Below are positions 1 to 9,501 of a stretch of 64,000 nucleotides of DNA, piece after piece. The notes under the pieces were generated by a model. That model was given only the letters and a program-made list of their open reading frames with translations, searched no databases and had not been told where the DNA came from. Made by a program: the position numbers and the translations under genes. The stretch is from an uncultured Fluviicola sp. GTDB taxonomy: Bacteria > Bacteroidota > Bacteroidia > Flavobacteriales > Crocinitomicaceae. The DNA lies in contig NZ_CAMLDC010000012.1 in the NCBI RefSeq assembly GCF_946478805.1, positions 62,001-126,000 on the forward strand. Direction: 5' to 3'. The number at the start of each line of letters is the position of its first letter. The first letter of the stretch is position 1.

Positions 1-658
1 TCCCGCCTTCATTCAATTTCAGCACTTCATCTTTAAAGTTCTGATGTGCGGATGATTCGGGCGATGCAATAAAACGGGAACCGATCTGGACCGCATCTGC
101 TCCTAAAGTCATTGCTGCGAGCATTCCCCTACCCGTTCCGATACCTCCGGCCGCGATCAATGGAATCGAAACAACAGCCTTCACCAATGGAATCAGGCAC
201 ATGGTGGTTGTTTCATCCCGGCCGTTGTGGCCACCTGCTTCAAATCCTTCCGCGACGATCGCATCCACTCCGGCTTCCTGTGCCTTCAAAGCGAATTTTG
301 CTGAAGAAACCACGTGAACAACTGTAATTCCCGCTTCTTTTAAGCGAGCTGTGTAAGTTTTCGGATTTCCAGCTGAAGTAAACACAATGGGAACCTGGTG
401 TTTGATAATCGTTTCGATATGTGCTTCAATGTTGGGGTAAAGCATGGGAAGGTTCACTGCGAAAGGTTTCTGTGTCGCTTCCTTGCATTTGCGGATATGT
501 TCGTCCAGGATTTCAGGATACATGGATCCGGAACCGATGATTCCGAGTCCGCCGGCATTTGAAACAGCGCTGGCTAATTCCCACCCGGAACACCAGATCA
601 TTCCTGCCTGGATCAAGGGATATTTTATCTGAAAAAGTTCAGTGATTTTATTTTTCAT
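1..658 (-). CDS. Nitronate monooxygenase / 2-nitropropane dioxygenase family protein, 3' part missing
   Basis: The gene is cut by the left edge of the window. It is read on the minus strand from the ATG at 658-656, giving about 219 codons without a stop. The start reads MKNKITELFQIKYPLIQAGM. Family motifs seen in order are IQAGM and GGLGIIGSGS (FMN-barrel N-terminus), AEGFEAGGHNG (phosphate/FMN-binding and His region), AAGGIGTGRG and GADAVQIGSRF. These mark the FMN-dependent TIM barrel shared by nitronate monooxygenases and FabK-type enoyl-ACP reductases, which oxidise alkyl nitronates or reduce enoyl-ACP. The missing C-terminus, probably about 90-100 residues, lies outside the window. Telling nitronate monooxygenase from FabK needs the full protein; I favour the former. 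Cytosolic. Confidence 0.9.
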   Translation of the reverse strand, partial: MKNKITELFQIKYPLIQAGMIWCSGWELASAVSNAGGLGIIGSGSMYPEILDEHIRKCKEATQKPFAVNLPMLYPNIEAHIETIIKHQVPIVFTSAGNPKTYTARLKEAGITVVHVVSSAKFALKAQEAGVDAIVAEGFEAGGHNGRDETTTMCLIPLVKAVVSIPLIAAGGIGTGRGMLAAMTLGADAVQIGSRFIASPESSAHQNFKDEVLKLNEGG

Positions 659-1318
659 GAGAGAGATTCCTGCTTTCGGTTTTCAATAACGAAAATACAA
701 AGAATCCCTTGAAAAGAATCCTTTCAAGGAATACATTTCCCTAAATCAAAATATCAGAAGAGTACTGGAATCATTGTCGTCCGATTAAAATCCCAACTTC
801 ATCTCAATCTTGCTCTTACTTTTTTCCAAGGCAAAAAAAGTAAGCAAAAATGCCTTTATCCCGATTTCAGCCTTCAAGCAGCCATCCGTTCCTGACCGAT
901 CTAAGGAAAGACGGGGTCAGGACCCCAAATGGAACCCTGTAGTAGTTTTGCAAACACTACAGGATTAGCACTTTCCAAGATCGGTAACTGAAACGGATTG
1001 CTTTTTCTTCCAAGTTACAATTAGAAGAACGGGTAATAATTTTCACTTCGAAGTTGCAATTTACGGGTCGTGTAATCGGGATTTATCTCCGCGGCTAAAA
1101 ATCTCACAAAAAAGCAAGTTCCTTTCCCGATAAGTAACCTCTATTGCAACAAAGGTCGGCAAAGCTAGAGATCATACGGATCTCAGTTGGAAAATTTATT
1201 TTTATCGGGAACTAATGAACTGGAATTATTAAAAAACTCTCTTTCGGAATGAGATTCTGTGTATAACGAAATAGTACTGTCAAAAAAGCAATTGTTGTTA
1301 TCTATTTTTTGATGAACC
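659..1318. other. 660-bp intergenic stretch with diverged repeat
   Basis: No convincing coding region is visible. The stretch contains a hairpin (815-844, CTTACTTTTTTCC arm against AAAAAAAGTAAG) followed by about 145 bases that resemble 15331-15472. A second perfect 8-bp stem (CCTGTAGT 936-943 with ACTACAGG 956-963) sits inside it and is absent from the other copy. From about 1000 to 1318 I see only AT-rich sequence without a recognisable element. Confidence 0.6.
815..990. repeat. Dispersed intergenic repeat, copy 1
   Basis: Starts with an inverted repeat around CCAAGG (815-844). Shared blocks with the copy at 15331-15472 include the poly-T/poly-A hairpin, a GGGGTCAGGACCCCAAAT-like block (GGGATCAGGATCCCAAAT in the other copy) and AGCACTTTCC. 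By eye the two are roughly 60-70% alike, so this is an old, degenerate repeat. Function unknown. Confidence 0.55.
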
Positions 1319-1972
1319 TCAAAATTTATATCCGATGTAAAAAGATATAATTACACCCACATCTCCCTCCTTCCGTTTATTATTTTCCGTCCCCTTTTGA
1401 ACGGAAGAAAATTCTCTATAAATACCTGCTCCAACGTGAGAACCCAAATAAAAGCAGGCTATTGGTTTATATTTAATTCCGTATCCTAAATTGAACTCCA
1501 AATAATGATGTCTGTTTGTCACTTCTCCTCCATAATAAGACGATGTACTAAGATATTTCTGATAAGAAAAAAAATAATCCGCATTGAACAGGAGATAAGA
1601 GCTAAAATGTGTGTCATCTCCATTCGGATAGAATCGGTAATTGAACTCACAACCCACATTTTTTTGAGATTTATTGATCGTTCGCCCTAATCGGAATTGC
1701 GGACCAATATCAAACTGATGTTTTTTGTAATTAAGCGTGAATAAAACGGCTGTGGGAAGTCCATAGCGGGTTAACGATTGATTGATTGAAACACCGTAAT
1801 GGAGTTGTCTTTTAGGCTTCGTGTCATCTTCATTCTTCCCTATAGAATCTATCAATCCATTGTAATTGGTAGAATAGGACAAATTATTATCCAACTTTTC
1901 GTTTAAATATTTATTTTGAGCACTAACAGCAAATGTTGCCAAGCAAATAATAATTAGTATATATTTTTTCAT
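1319..1972 (-). CDS. Secreted or outer-membrane beta-barrel-like protein, tandem paralogue B
   Basis: About 217 aa. I place the start at the ATG at 1972, which begins a clear signal peptide (MKKYILIIICLATFAVSAQ); an upstream in-frame start would add a non-signal extension that overlaps the preceding gene. The mature part has alternating aromatic/polar strands and ends in IGYKF, a terminal aromatic as in outer-membrane barrels. Residues after the signal (LDNNLSYSTNYNGLIDS, then ENDEDDTKPKRQLHYGVSI-like sequence) nearly match the gene just upstream at 1977-2624; the C-terminal half has diverged. The gap to that gene is 4 bp, so the pair is co-transcribed. Specific function unknown; I infer an outer-membrane porin-like or structural barrel. 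Confidence 0.75.
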   Translation of the reverse strand: MKKYILIIICLATFAVSAQNKYLNEKLDNNLSYSTNYNGLIDSIGKNEDDTKPKRQLHYGVSINQSLTRYGLPTAVLFTLNYKKHQFDIGPQFRLGRTINKSQKNVGCEFNYRFYPNGDDTHFSSYLLFNADYFFSYQKYLSTSSYYGGEVTNRHHYLEFNLGYGIKYKPIACFYLGSHVGAGIYREFSSVQKGTENNKRKEGDVGVIISFYIGYKF

Positions 1973-1976
1973 GATT

Positions 1977-2624
1977 TTAAAATTTATAACCGATAAAAAC
2001 AGAACCAAGAAAGCCTCCGCTTTTTCCATTTACTTTATTTGTTACCTCTCCATCAATAATATCCTGTCTAACAGCACTAAAAGTACCCAGACCTACATGC
2101 GTGCCTAAATAAAGACCTTTAACTATTGTGAATTTTATTCCGACTCCCAAATTAAGTTCGACGCTATTTTTTATGTCTCTGATATGAGAATTGTATATAT
2201 CTGTGTAACTTGTGTTATAGTTGAGATAACCGATATTAAAGAATAAATAGGGGTTATACCATTTAGTGTCTCCGAGTACATAAAATTTATAATTAAACTC
2301 TGCACCAATAACTCTTCGATATGCTATTGCGAACTCACTTAACCCAAATTTAGGGCCAATATCAAATTGGTGTTTTTTAAAGCTAAGAGTAAATAAAACC
2401 GAAGAAGGTAATCCGTATTTTGTTATTGATTGGTTGATTGAAACACCGTAATGCAGTTGTCTTTTAGGCTTCGTGTCATCTTCATTCTTCTCAATAGAAT
2501 CTATCAATCCATTGTAATTGGTAAAGTAAGACAAATTAGCATCCAACTTTTCGATAGACTTTCTATTTTGCGTAAGTCCTAAAAACGGTAATGAGTAGCA
2601 AAGTAGTGTAATTAATTTCTTCAT
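1977..2624 (-). CDS. Secreted or outer-membrane beta-barrel-like protein, tandem paralogue A
   Basis: 215 aa with signal peptide MKKLITLLCYSLPFLGLTQN and the same terminal IGYKF as its downstream twin. Residues about 28-100 (LSYFTNYNGLIDSIEKNEDD, then KPKRQLHYGVSINQS and KKHQFDIGP) are almost identical to the copy at 1319-1972, also at DNA level, while later strands differ. This is a tandem duplication in which the N-terminal half stayed homogeneous, perhaps by gene conversion or selection. First gene of the two-gene unit. No named domain recognised; barrel assignment rests on strand pattern and C-terminal aromatic. Confidence 0.75.
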   Translation of the reverse strand: MKKLITLLCYSLPFLGLTQNRKSIEKLDANLSYFTNYNGLIDSIEKNEDDTKPKRQLHYGVSINQSITKYGLPSSVLFTLSFKKHQFDIGPKFGLSEFAIAYRRVIGAEFNYKFYVLGDTKWYNPYLFFNIGYLNYNTSYTDIYNSHIRDIKNSVELNLGVGIKFTIVKGLYLGTHVGLGTFSAVRQDIIDGEVTNKVNGKSGGFLGSVFIGYKF

Positions 2625-2815
2625 AAATAGTGCGTATCATTTCGCCTGGAAAATCTATTTTCGAGATAGTGGAAAATGTCATTTCAGTGCATAGCTATTG
2701 GCTCGACAAGTATACTAATTCTTTGATTCTTGGTTACAATTTTGCGCAATAAAAAATCAATATTGCAAACACTCACAACCAATTTACTCAATTGTGTAAA
2801 ATTTTAAAAAAACAA

Positions 2816-2848
2816 AAAGCCCCGATCCTGGTTACGAATCGGGGCTTT
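2816..2848 (-). terminator. Rho-independent terminator
   Basis: Perfect 11-bp stem AAAGCCCCGAT (2816-2826) and ATCGGGGCTTT (2838-2848) with an 11-nt loop, followed on the minus strand by a T-rich run (the A-rich bases 2803-2818 of the plus strand). It lies 17 bp past the stop of the lipoprotein gene at 2866. Confidence 0.85.
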
Positions 2849-2865
2849 AAATTCAAATGAATTTC

Positions 2866-3243
2866 TTATTCTGCCTTCAATTGCTTGATAGACGCATCTA
2901 TTTCTTTAGAAAGTTCCGGCATTTGTTTTTTCAGGTTTTCCATAGACTTGATCGTCTCTTCCTTAAATTCACCGTAACCGCTGCATTCTTTCATTTCTTT
3001 ACGCAATTTCTCTTGACTTTCCTTGTCATTCTTTCCTTCGTAAATTTTCTTACATTTCGCTTCTTCCGCTTTATGCTCTTCAATGAATTTCTTTTGGAAA
3101 GTACCGTCAAAATTTTTCTCACGATCACCTTTCATCATCTCTGTAGCCATGTCGGTACATTCGCACAATTCACTTTGTTTCGTACAAGATTGAATCGTCA
3201 TGAATCCCAATCCGATTACAGCAATTAGTTTTAAATTTTTCAT
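2866..3243 (-). CDS. Small putative lipoprotein, helical
   Basis: 125 aa. The N-terminus MKNLKLIAVIGLGFMTIQSC is a lipoprotein signal with a lipobox ending at Cys20. The mature protein is highly charged and predicted helical (EEHKAEEAKCKKIYEG, EKLRKEMKECSGYGEF) and carries several further cysteines. It stands alone between its own terminator at 2816-2848 and the efflux operon. No family recognised. Probably anchored to a membrane facing the periplasm; function unknown. Confidence 0.75.
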   Translation of the reverse strand: MKNLKLIAVIGLGFMTIQSCTKQSELCECTDMATEMMKGDREKNFDGTFQKKFIEEHKAEEAKCKKIYEGKNDKESQEKLRKEMKECSGYGEFKEETIKSMENLKKQMPELSKEIDASIKQLKAE

Positions 3244-3410
3244 TCACCTGATTTTAAGTTGTCGTAAATATAATCCTAATTACGAATTACGGGGTCCGAA
3301 TTTATCAAACATCCTTACTTAATATAAGCTCACAGGTAAAGGATTGATATCCATCAACGCTCAACAAAAAAACACCGAAACGATCAAATTTTCTTCTTCC
3401 TCCCCCTTAA

Positions 3411-3428
3411 TCCCCCTCCAAAGGGGGA
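3411..3428. repeat. CCCCCT/AGGGGG hairpin downstream of the efflux operon
   Basis: TCCCCCT (3411-3417) pairs with AGGGGGA (3422-3428) around CCAA, 17 bp past the stop of the outer-membrane channel gene at 3446. The surrounding sequence (CTCCCCCTTAATCCCCCTCC) is the type of C-rich palindrome often found between Bacteroidota genes; a related but different one is at 15682-15697. It may act as terminator of the minus-strand efflux operon, but there is no T-run on that strand. Confidence 0.5.
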
Positions 3429-3445
3429 GAAGAAAAATTCCAGAA

Positions 3446-4858
3446 TTACTTCCAGCCTCCACCAAGTGCCCTGTACAAATTAACAACCGATTGCAACTGG
3501 TCCAATTTGTCGTTGATCCCGTTCATTTGGGCAGCGATCAGGTTTTGCTCCGAGCTTAAAACATCCGTATAATTCGTTCCCGAACGGTTGCTTATCAATT
3601 CCTGTGTATTTTCAACCGCCACTGTCAGGGATTCGATTTGCATGTTGCGAATCCGCTCTCTTTCCGTAGCATTTCGGTAGGCAAAAAGCGCGTTTGAGAC
3701 TTCCATCCCACTTCGTAAAATCACATCCTGGAAATTATAGAATGCAATTTGTTGATCCGCCTTCGCTATTCTCAAACGCGCTTTATTCTGACCTCTATTG
3801 AAAATGGGTTGTGTCAATCCCCCAATGATATTATAAAAAATAGACTGACTGAACAGATCCTGGATCTTGAAGCTCGCAAAACCACCGTTCGCCGTTAATG
3901 TCAGCGAGGGGTAGAAATACGTTTTTGCTACATTGGTGTTTTCAAAAGCTGCAATAAATGAATATTCCGCAGCTTGTACGTCCGGCCTGTTTTTCAATAA
4001 TTGGGATGAAACTCCCAAACGCAGATCCGTATAGATCACCTGCTCATCCAAAGTACCACGCGCAATCTTTTCAGGACCGCGGGCCAAAAGGTAATTCAAC
4101 AAATTTTCCGCTTGCCAGATCTGATTTTGCAGTTCCGGAATCATCACTTCAGCCGCATATTGATTGGCTTGGCTTTGCAAAACCTCAGCACTGGTAACCT
4201 TTCCCGACTCTTGTAAGGCCGCCAGTGTTTCCACCTCTTTCTTGCGGATTTCAATGGTTTCCTGTGTAATTTTCAATTGCTTGTCGAAAGCCAACAGGTT
4301 GTAATACGTATTTGAAATGTCAACAATCAGTTGTGTCTGGATAGCGCGTTTTGATGCGTCACTTTCCAACATTCCCGCAATTGCCCCTCTTTTTGCACTT
4401 CGCAGTTTTCCCCAGATGTCTGCTTCCCAGGATGTCCCTAATTGGATCCGGTTGGTATGCGTGGTCAATTTGATAAATCCTTTAGGTGCATTGATGGCAC
4501 GACTTGATTGTTTTGCATCCGTGGAGTTTACATCCAATTGCAAACTCGGCAAAAAAGCCATTTTAGTCTGCTTCAAATACGCCTGGCTGCTATTGATCCG
4601 CTCAACCGCTTGCTTCAGGTTCAGGTTTTGCGCAAGGCCTTTCTCAATCAGGTCTTGCAGGATAGGATCTGAAAAAAGTTTTTTCCATTCCAGGTCAGCC
4701 ATTGAAGTGGTATCCGCCGATGTATTATCGCGGTACAATTCAGCCGACTTTACTTCATCCGGTCGCTCATAACGGGTTGTCACACAACTGGAAACAACGA
4801 GTATCAAAGCAAATAAGATGGTATTTATTGTTCGTTTCATTTTCATGGATTGATTCAT
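3446..4858 (-). CDS. RND efflux outer-membrane channel (TolC/OprM/NodT family lipoprotein)
   Basis: About 470 aa from the ATG at 4858, one base after the stop of the pump gene; an alternative upstream start would overlap it. The signal ends in a lipobox (LILVVSSC), as in OprM-type lipoproteins. The body shows paired outer-membrane-efflux-protein repeats: PILQDLIEKGLAQNLNLKQA, WEADIWGKLRSAKRGA, LRLGVSSQLLKNRPDV (the typical LLxxRPDVxxAE signature) and NRGQNKARLRIAKADQQ. It forms the trimeric exit duct for substrates delivered by the pump at 4860-8003 and adaptor at 8043-9200. Last gene of the operon. Substrate not predictable. Confidence 0.92.
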   Translation of the reverse strand: MNQSMKMKRTINTILFALILVVSSCVTTRYERPDEVKSAELYRDNTSADTTSMADLEWKKLFSDPILQDLIEKGLAQNLNLKQAVERINSSQAYLKQTKMAFLPSLQLDVNSTDAKQSSRAINAPKGFIKLTTHTNRIQLGTSWEADIWGKLRSAKRGAIAGMLESDASKRAIQTQLIVDISNTYYNLLAFDKQLKITQETIEIRKKEVETLAALQESGKVTSAEVLQSQANQYAAEVMIPELQNQIWQAENLLNYLLARGPEKIARGTLDEQVIYTDLRLGVSSQLLKNRPDVQAAEYSFIAAFENTNVAKTYFYPSLTLTANGGFASFKIQDLFSQSIFYNIIGGLTQPIFNRGQNKARLRIAKADQQIAFYNFQDVILRSGMEVSNALFAYRNATERERIRNMQIESLTVAVENTQELISNRSGTNYTDVLSSEQNLIAAQMNGINDKLDQLQSVVNLYRALGGGWK

Positions 4859-4859
4859 T

Positions 4860-7800
4860 TTAATGTGCGATTTCTTCCTCTGCCTCAGCAGATTCATCCT
4901 GGATTGGTCTGACCCGCTCCTGTAATCGTTGGAAGACGATGAATAGGATCGGAATCACCAGGACTCCGAAAATGGTCCCTACAAACATTCCGCCGACCGC
5001 TCCTGTTCCGATGGAGGTATTTCCTGCAGCTCCAACCCCGGTTGAAAGCATCAAAGGCAACAATCCGAAGATAAATGCAAATGAAGTCATCAGGATCGGT
5101 CGAAGGCGGGCAGTTGCACCACTCACCGCGGCATCCACGATACTCATTCCATTCTTTCTGCGATCAAGCGCATATTCTACAATCAGGATGGCATTTTTTG
5201 CCAGGAGACCGACCAACATTACAATGGTGATTTGTGTATAGATGTTGTTATCCACTTCAAAGATCTTATCGAAGATAAATACTCCGGACAAACCGATCGG
5301 AAGTGAAATCAGTACGGCAAGTGGCAGAATGTAACTCTCATATTGTGCACACAAAAGGAAGTAAACAAAGACAACAACCAATAGGAAAATATACAAAGTT
5401 TGATTTCCTCCCGCGCTTTCTTCCCTCGTTAACCCGGAGAACTCATAAGAATAACCTGCCGGCAGGTTCGTTTTGGCCACTTCTTCAATTGCTTTCATGG
5501 CGTCTCCGGAACTGAAACCTTTATTCGGCACACCTGTTACAGCAATTGCAGTAAACAAGTTGAAACGGGAAATCACTTGCGGGCCATACACCTGTTTCAT
5601 AGTAATGAATTCGGAGATCGGTGCCATTTCCCCGGTTGTATTCCGGACGTAGATCGAATTCAAACTTTCAATGTTCTTTCTGCTACCCGGTTCCGCCTGG
5701 TAAATGACGCGGTATTGCTTTCCAAACTTGTTGAAATTGGAAGCATAGACTCCACCGTAATAACCTTGGAGTACACTCATCACATCATTCACGGTCATTC
5801 CTGCCTGTTTGATTTTCGGCACATTGATATCAATCTGATACTGCGGAAAATTCGGGTTGAATGAGGTTGCGGCGTATTGGATTTCAGGCCGTTGGCCCAA
5901 AGCTCCCAAAAAGTTCTGCGCCACATCATTGAATTTATTGATATCTCCTCCGGATTTATCCTGTAACTGGAATTCAAATCCGGAAGTATTCCCGAATCCC
6001 TGGATCGTTGGCGGAGAAAAGAAAATGATCTTAGCATCTTTGATGTGGGCTGTTTTCGCAAATAATTCCTCAATCACCGTTTTCACGTCACGATCACGCT
6101 CATCCCACAATTTCATCCGGGCAAGTACCATTCCGTAAGAACTCCCTGCACCGGAAATGATGGAACGACCTACTACGCGCAGCGTGAATTTCGTTTCAGG
6201 GACGGCACGAACAATATTATCAATTTCAGTAAGCACTTCTGCCGTACGTTCCTGTGAAGTTCCCGGAGCTAAAGTAATATCGGAGAAAATCGTTCCCATA
6301 TCTTCCGCCGGAACAAATCCTTTCGGGGTTGTTTTCATTCCCCAAACCAATAATCCGGTAAAAATCAACAGGATTGCAGCTACCATCCATTTCCTTCTGC
6401 TGAAAAGCGAAACTACGCGTTTGTACCGGTTGGTCATCTTCCCGAAAGAAGTATTGAACGCCGTGTTGAAACGCATTCTGAATGTCGGTTTCTGTCCATG
6501 TTCATCTTTATGCGGTTTCAATAACAAAGCACAAAGCGCGGGGCTCAAAGTCAAGGCATTCACCGCCGAAAGAATGATCGAGATTGCCAGTGTCAAACCG
6601 AATTGTTTGTAAAAGACTCCTGTCGATCCTTGAATAAAACTTACCGGTATAAACACCGCTGCCATCACCAATGTGATTGAAACAATTGCTCCCGTGATTT
6701 CATCCATAGCATCGATCGTTGCTTTTTTGGACGATTTGTATCCTTCGTCCAGTTTCGCATGGACGGCTTCCACAACTACAATCGCATCATCCACCACAAT
6801 ACCGATAGCCAGCACCAATGCAAACAAAGTCAGGAGGTTGATACTGAACCCGAAAAGATTCAGGAAGAAGAAGGTACCGATAATTGCCACAGGAACACTG
6901 ATTGCAGGAATCAATGTGGAACGGAAATCCTGCAGGAACAGGAATACTACCAGGAAGACCAGGATAAATGCTTCGAGGAGCGTATGGAACACTTTCTCAA
7001 TGGATGCATCCAGGAAATCGTTTACGTTTACGATAGTCGAATATTTTACACCTTTCGGGAAAGAAGCCTGAGCTTCATCCAATACTTTCAAGGTTCCTTC
7101 AATTACATCCTGCGCATTGGATCCGGCAGTCTGGTTTACCGCGACTCCCAAGCCGAATTTACCATTTACCCTTACCGAACTGGCATAACTTTGCGAACCT
7201 AATTCAATGCGTGCAATGTCTTTTAAATACAAGATCTCACCGTTTTCTCCTACGCGAATGACGATATTGCTGAATTCCGTTTCTTCCTTCAAGCGACCTT
7301 TGTACTTGATGGTGTACTGGTAACTTTGATCTCCTTGTTCACCGAATTGCCCCGGAGCAGCTTCGATATTTTGTTCCGCCAACGCTTTATTCACATCATC
7401 CGGAACCAAACCATAACTTGCCATCGCATCCGGCCTCAACCAAATTCGCATGGAATAATCCATCAATCCAAAGGCAGTTGCATCCCCGACACCTTTGATC
7501 CGTTTGATCTGGGGAATCAGGTTAATGTTTGCGTAGTTCTGCAAGAAAGTCTGGTCGTAAGTAGAATCCTCACTATACAAGTTAAAGATCAGCAAGTTAC
7601 TTGCCTGGCGTTTTGTTGTGACTACTCCGGCGCGGTTCACCTCTGTCGGAAGCAAACTCGTTGCTCTCGAAACCCGGTTTTGAACGTTCACTGCTGCCAG
7701 ATCGGGATTTGTTCCCAATTTAAAGTAAACCGTGATTGTTGCTGTACCGTCATTTCCGGCAGTGGAAGTCATGTAAGTCATATCTTCCACTCCATTGATC

Positions 7801-8003
7801 TGTTCTTCGAGTGGAATAACAACGTTGTTCAGCACCACGTCTGCGTTTGCACCCTGATAGGAAGCAGACACCTGGACGGTTGGCGGTGCAATATCCGGAT
7901 ATTGGGAAACTGGAATGGCCACAAGGCCCAAAATTCCAAGAATCACGATCAATATCGAGATAACCGTAGACAATACGGGTTTTTCTATGAATTTTTTAAA
8001 CAT
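4860..8003 (-). CDS. HAE1-family RND efflux pump, AcrB/MexB-like permease
   Basis: 1047 aa, the normal length for hydrophobe/amphiphile efflux transporters. The start MFKKFIEKPVLSTVISILIV is typical. Hallmarks include VSQYPDIAPPTVQVSASYQG after the first membrane helix, ALVLAIGIVVDDAIVVVEAV in helix 4 (the DD pair used in proton relay) and LVGLLAKNAILIVEYA plus GATARLRPILMT in the C-terminal half, with two large periplasmic loops between. It is the proton-driven inner-membrane trimer of a tripartite drug/solvent pump. It follows the adaptor by 39 bp and is followed directly by the outer-membrane channel, so all three parts are co-expressed. Confidence 0.96.
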   Translation of the reverse strand: MFKKFIEKPVLSTVISILIVILGILGLVAIPVSQYPDIAPPTVQVSASYQGANADVVLNNVVIPLEEQINGVEDMTYMTSTAGNDGTATITVYFKLGTNPDLAAVNVQNRVSRATSLLPTEVNRAGVVTTKRQASNLLIFNLYSEDSTYDQTFLQNYANINLIPQIKRIKGVGDATAFGLMDYSMRIWLRPDAMASYGLVPDDVNKALAEQNIEAAPGQFGEQGDQSYQYTIKYKGRLKEETEFSNIVIRVGENGEILYLKDIARIELGSQSYASSVRVNGKFGLGVAVNQTAGSNAQDVIEGTLKVLDEAQASFPKGVKYSTIVNVNDFLDASIEKVFHTLLEAFILVFLVVFLFLQDFRSTLIPAISVPVAIIGTFFFLNLFGFSINLLTLFALVLAIGIVVDDAIVVVEAVHAKLDEGYKSSKKATIDAMDEITGAIVSITLVMAAVFIPVSFIQGSTGVFYKQFGLTLAISIILSAVNALTLSPALCALLLKPHKDEHGQKPTFRMRFNTAFNTSFGKMTNRYKRVVSLFSRRKWMVAAILLIFTGLLVWGMKTTPKGFVPAEDMGTIFSDITLAPGTSQERTAEVLTEIDNIVRAVPETKFTLRVVGRSIISGAGSSYGMVLARMKLWDERDRDVKTVIEELFAKTAHIKDAKIIFFSPPTIQGFGNTSGFEFQLQDKSGGDINKFNDVAQNFLGALGQRPEIQYAATSFNPNFPQYQIDINVPKIKQAGMTVNDVMSVLQGYYGGVYASNFNKFGKQYRVIYQAEPGSRKNIESLNSIYVRNTTGEMAPISEFITMKQVYGPQVISRFNLFTAIAVTGVPNKGFSSGDAMKAIEEVAKTNLPAGYSYEFSGLTREESAGGNQTLYIFLLVVVFVYFLLCAQYESYILPLAVLISLPIGLSGVFIFDKIFEVDNNIYTQITIVMLVGLLAKNAILIVEYALDRRKNGMSIVDAAVSGATARLRPILMTSFAFIFGLLPLMLSTGVGAAGNTSIGTGAVGGMFVGTIFGVLVIPILFIVFQRLQERVRPIQDESAEAEEEIAH

Positions 8004-8042
8004 AATCCGTTTTTAAGAATTGGATGTAAATCGACGTGAACC

Positions 8043-9200
8043 TTATTGATTCAATTCTGCATAAATAGCTTTGGTATCTGCCTTTACAGGTTTGATCTTC
8101 ATTCCGTCCTTCAGGAATTGAATTCCTTCCAAAACGACCTGGTTTCCTAATTTCGCTCCCTTGGTTACAATATAGAAATGTCCGCTTGTTGCTTCCATCA
8201 CCTCTACATTCACCATGCTGATAGCTCCTCCTTTCCCAACAGTATAAATGAATTTCTTCCCTTGAATATCGGCTACGGCGCGTTGTGGAATCAAAAACCC
8301 TTTGGAAATTTCTTGCGGGATCAGGACCTGGGCACTTCCTCCGCTTCTCAACAAATTCAAACTGTTTGAAAATGTTGCACGGATCCGGGCAGATCCTGTT
8401 TGTTGGTCGATCAATCCGTTAATAGAACCGATCACTCCTTTGTCCGGGTAAACTGAACCGTCCGAAAGAACCAATGAAACGGCAGGCGTGTTTGCAATTT
8501 TCGCTTTCAGGTCTGCTCCTTTTGTATTTCGGATGAATTCCAGCAATTGCTTCTCATTCATGGAGAAATACGCGTAGATCTTCGAAATATTGGAAACGGT
8601 TGTTAAGGGTTTTGCCATATTGCTTGAAACCAGGCTTCCCGGTTTAAAGGTCAGGCTTCCGATCACTCCATCAACCGGACTTGAAATGCGCGTGTATCCC
8701 AGGTTCACATTCGCATTGACCAATGTTGCTTCGGCCTGTGCCAAATCTGCCAGTCGCGATTGCAAAGTCAGATCTGCTTCCTGCAATTCGTATTTGTTCA
8801 CAATGTTCTTCTCCACCAGGGATTTGGTTTTTTGAACTTGTAAACGCGCCAGGCTAACTCCAGCTTCTGCACTTTTCACAGATGCACGCGCCGTGCGAAC
8901 CAACTGCTCGTATTGTGGTGCGGAGATCGTGAATAATACTTGTCCCTTTTTCACAAACTGACCCTCATCCACGAAGATTTTCTCTACAAATCCGTCAATC
9001 TTAGGATGAATATCTACATTCTCTATTCCTTCTAACGTTGCGGGATAAGTTGTTTGGATGGTGGTGTTTTGTTGTTCCAGGGTTAAAACCTGGTAAGGTC
9101 TGATCCCAGCGGCGGGAGCGGGTGCTTCTTCCGAACTGCAAGAAGCCAGAAATACTAACGACAGTGCCGCCAGTAAGTGGTTTGTTTTGATTACAATCAT
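8043..9200 (-). CDS. RND efflux periplasmic adaptor (membrane fusion protein, AcrA-like)
   Basis: 385 aa with a lipoprotein signal (LAALSLVFLASC). Family features in order: barrel-sandwich motif with IDGFVEKIFVDEGQFVKKGQ at about residue 68, an alpha-helical hairpin rich in Ala/Gln (residues about 95-165), YTRISSPVDGVIG, then beta-barrel and membrane-proximal strands ending in QVVLEGIQFLKDGMKIKP. It bridges the RND permease and the TolC-like channel, which are encoded immediately downstream. First gene of the operon; the AraC regulator lies 301 bp upstream on the same strand. Confidence 0.94.
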   Translation of the reverse strand: MIVIKTNHLLAALSLVFLASCSSEEAPAPAAGIRPYQVLTLEQQNTTIQTTYPATLEGIENVDIHPKIDGFVEKIFVDEGQFVKKGQVLFTISAPQYEQLVRTARASVKSAEAGVSLARLQVQKTKSLVEKNIVNKYELQEADLTLQSRLADLAQAEATLVNANVNLGYTRISSPVDGVIGSLTFKPGSLVSSNMAKPLTTVSNISKIYAYFSMNEKQLLEFIRNTKGADLKAKIANTPAVSLVLSDGSVYPDKGVIGSINGLIDQQTGSARIRATFSNSLNLLRSGGSAQVLIPQEISKGFLIPQRAVADIQGKKFIYTVGKGGAISMVNVEVMEATSGHFYIVTKGAKLGNQVVLEGIQFLKDGMKIKPVKADTKAIYAELNQ

Positions 9201-9501
9201 AAATTTTTGTCTTTTTAGAAACTCTACAATGAGGATTAGTACGAGTTTGAATCTTGTTACTGTTTTTAACTATCGGTCAAATTCCAGTGCAAAGGTGTGT
9301 CTAAACTCAGAATAAAAACTTATTCAAATCATGCAATTAATTATGTAAATCAAATAATTTACTTTTTTTAACTAATCGATTCAAAAGACTCTCCAGCCTT
9401 GGGGTAAGTCACAGATCCACGAATTCTGACTTCCAACGGAATCATTTATTTTCTTATTTGGAAAACACAAGGTTAGAATAGCGAAAATAAATTATCTCAT
9501 A
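9201..9501. other. 301-bp intergenic region, likely efflux promoter
   Basis: Separates the AraC-family regulator (ends 9502) from the efflux operon (starts 9200). It is AT-rich with no ORF of note. By position it must hold the efflux promoter and possibly the regulator's binding sites, but I see no clear direct or inverted repeat. Confidence 0.5.

Noticed and set aside
7326..8039. 237-codon plus-strand open frame opposite the RND pump
   Set aside because: It lies fully antisense to the strongly conserved pump gene, has no family resemblance and a Cys/His-rich composition typical of reverse-strand frames.
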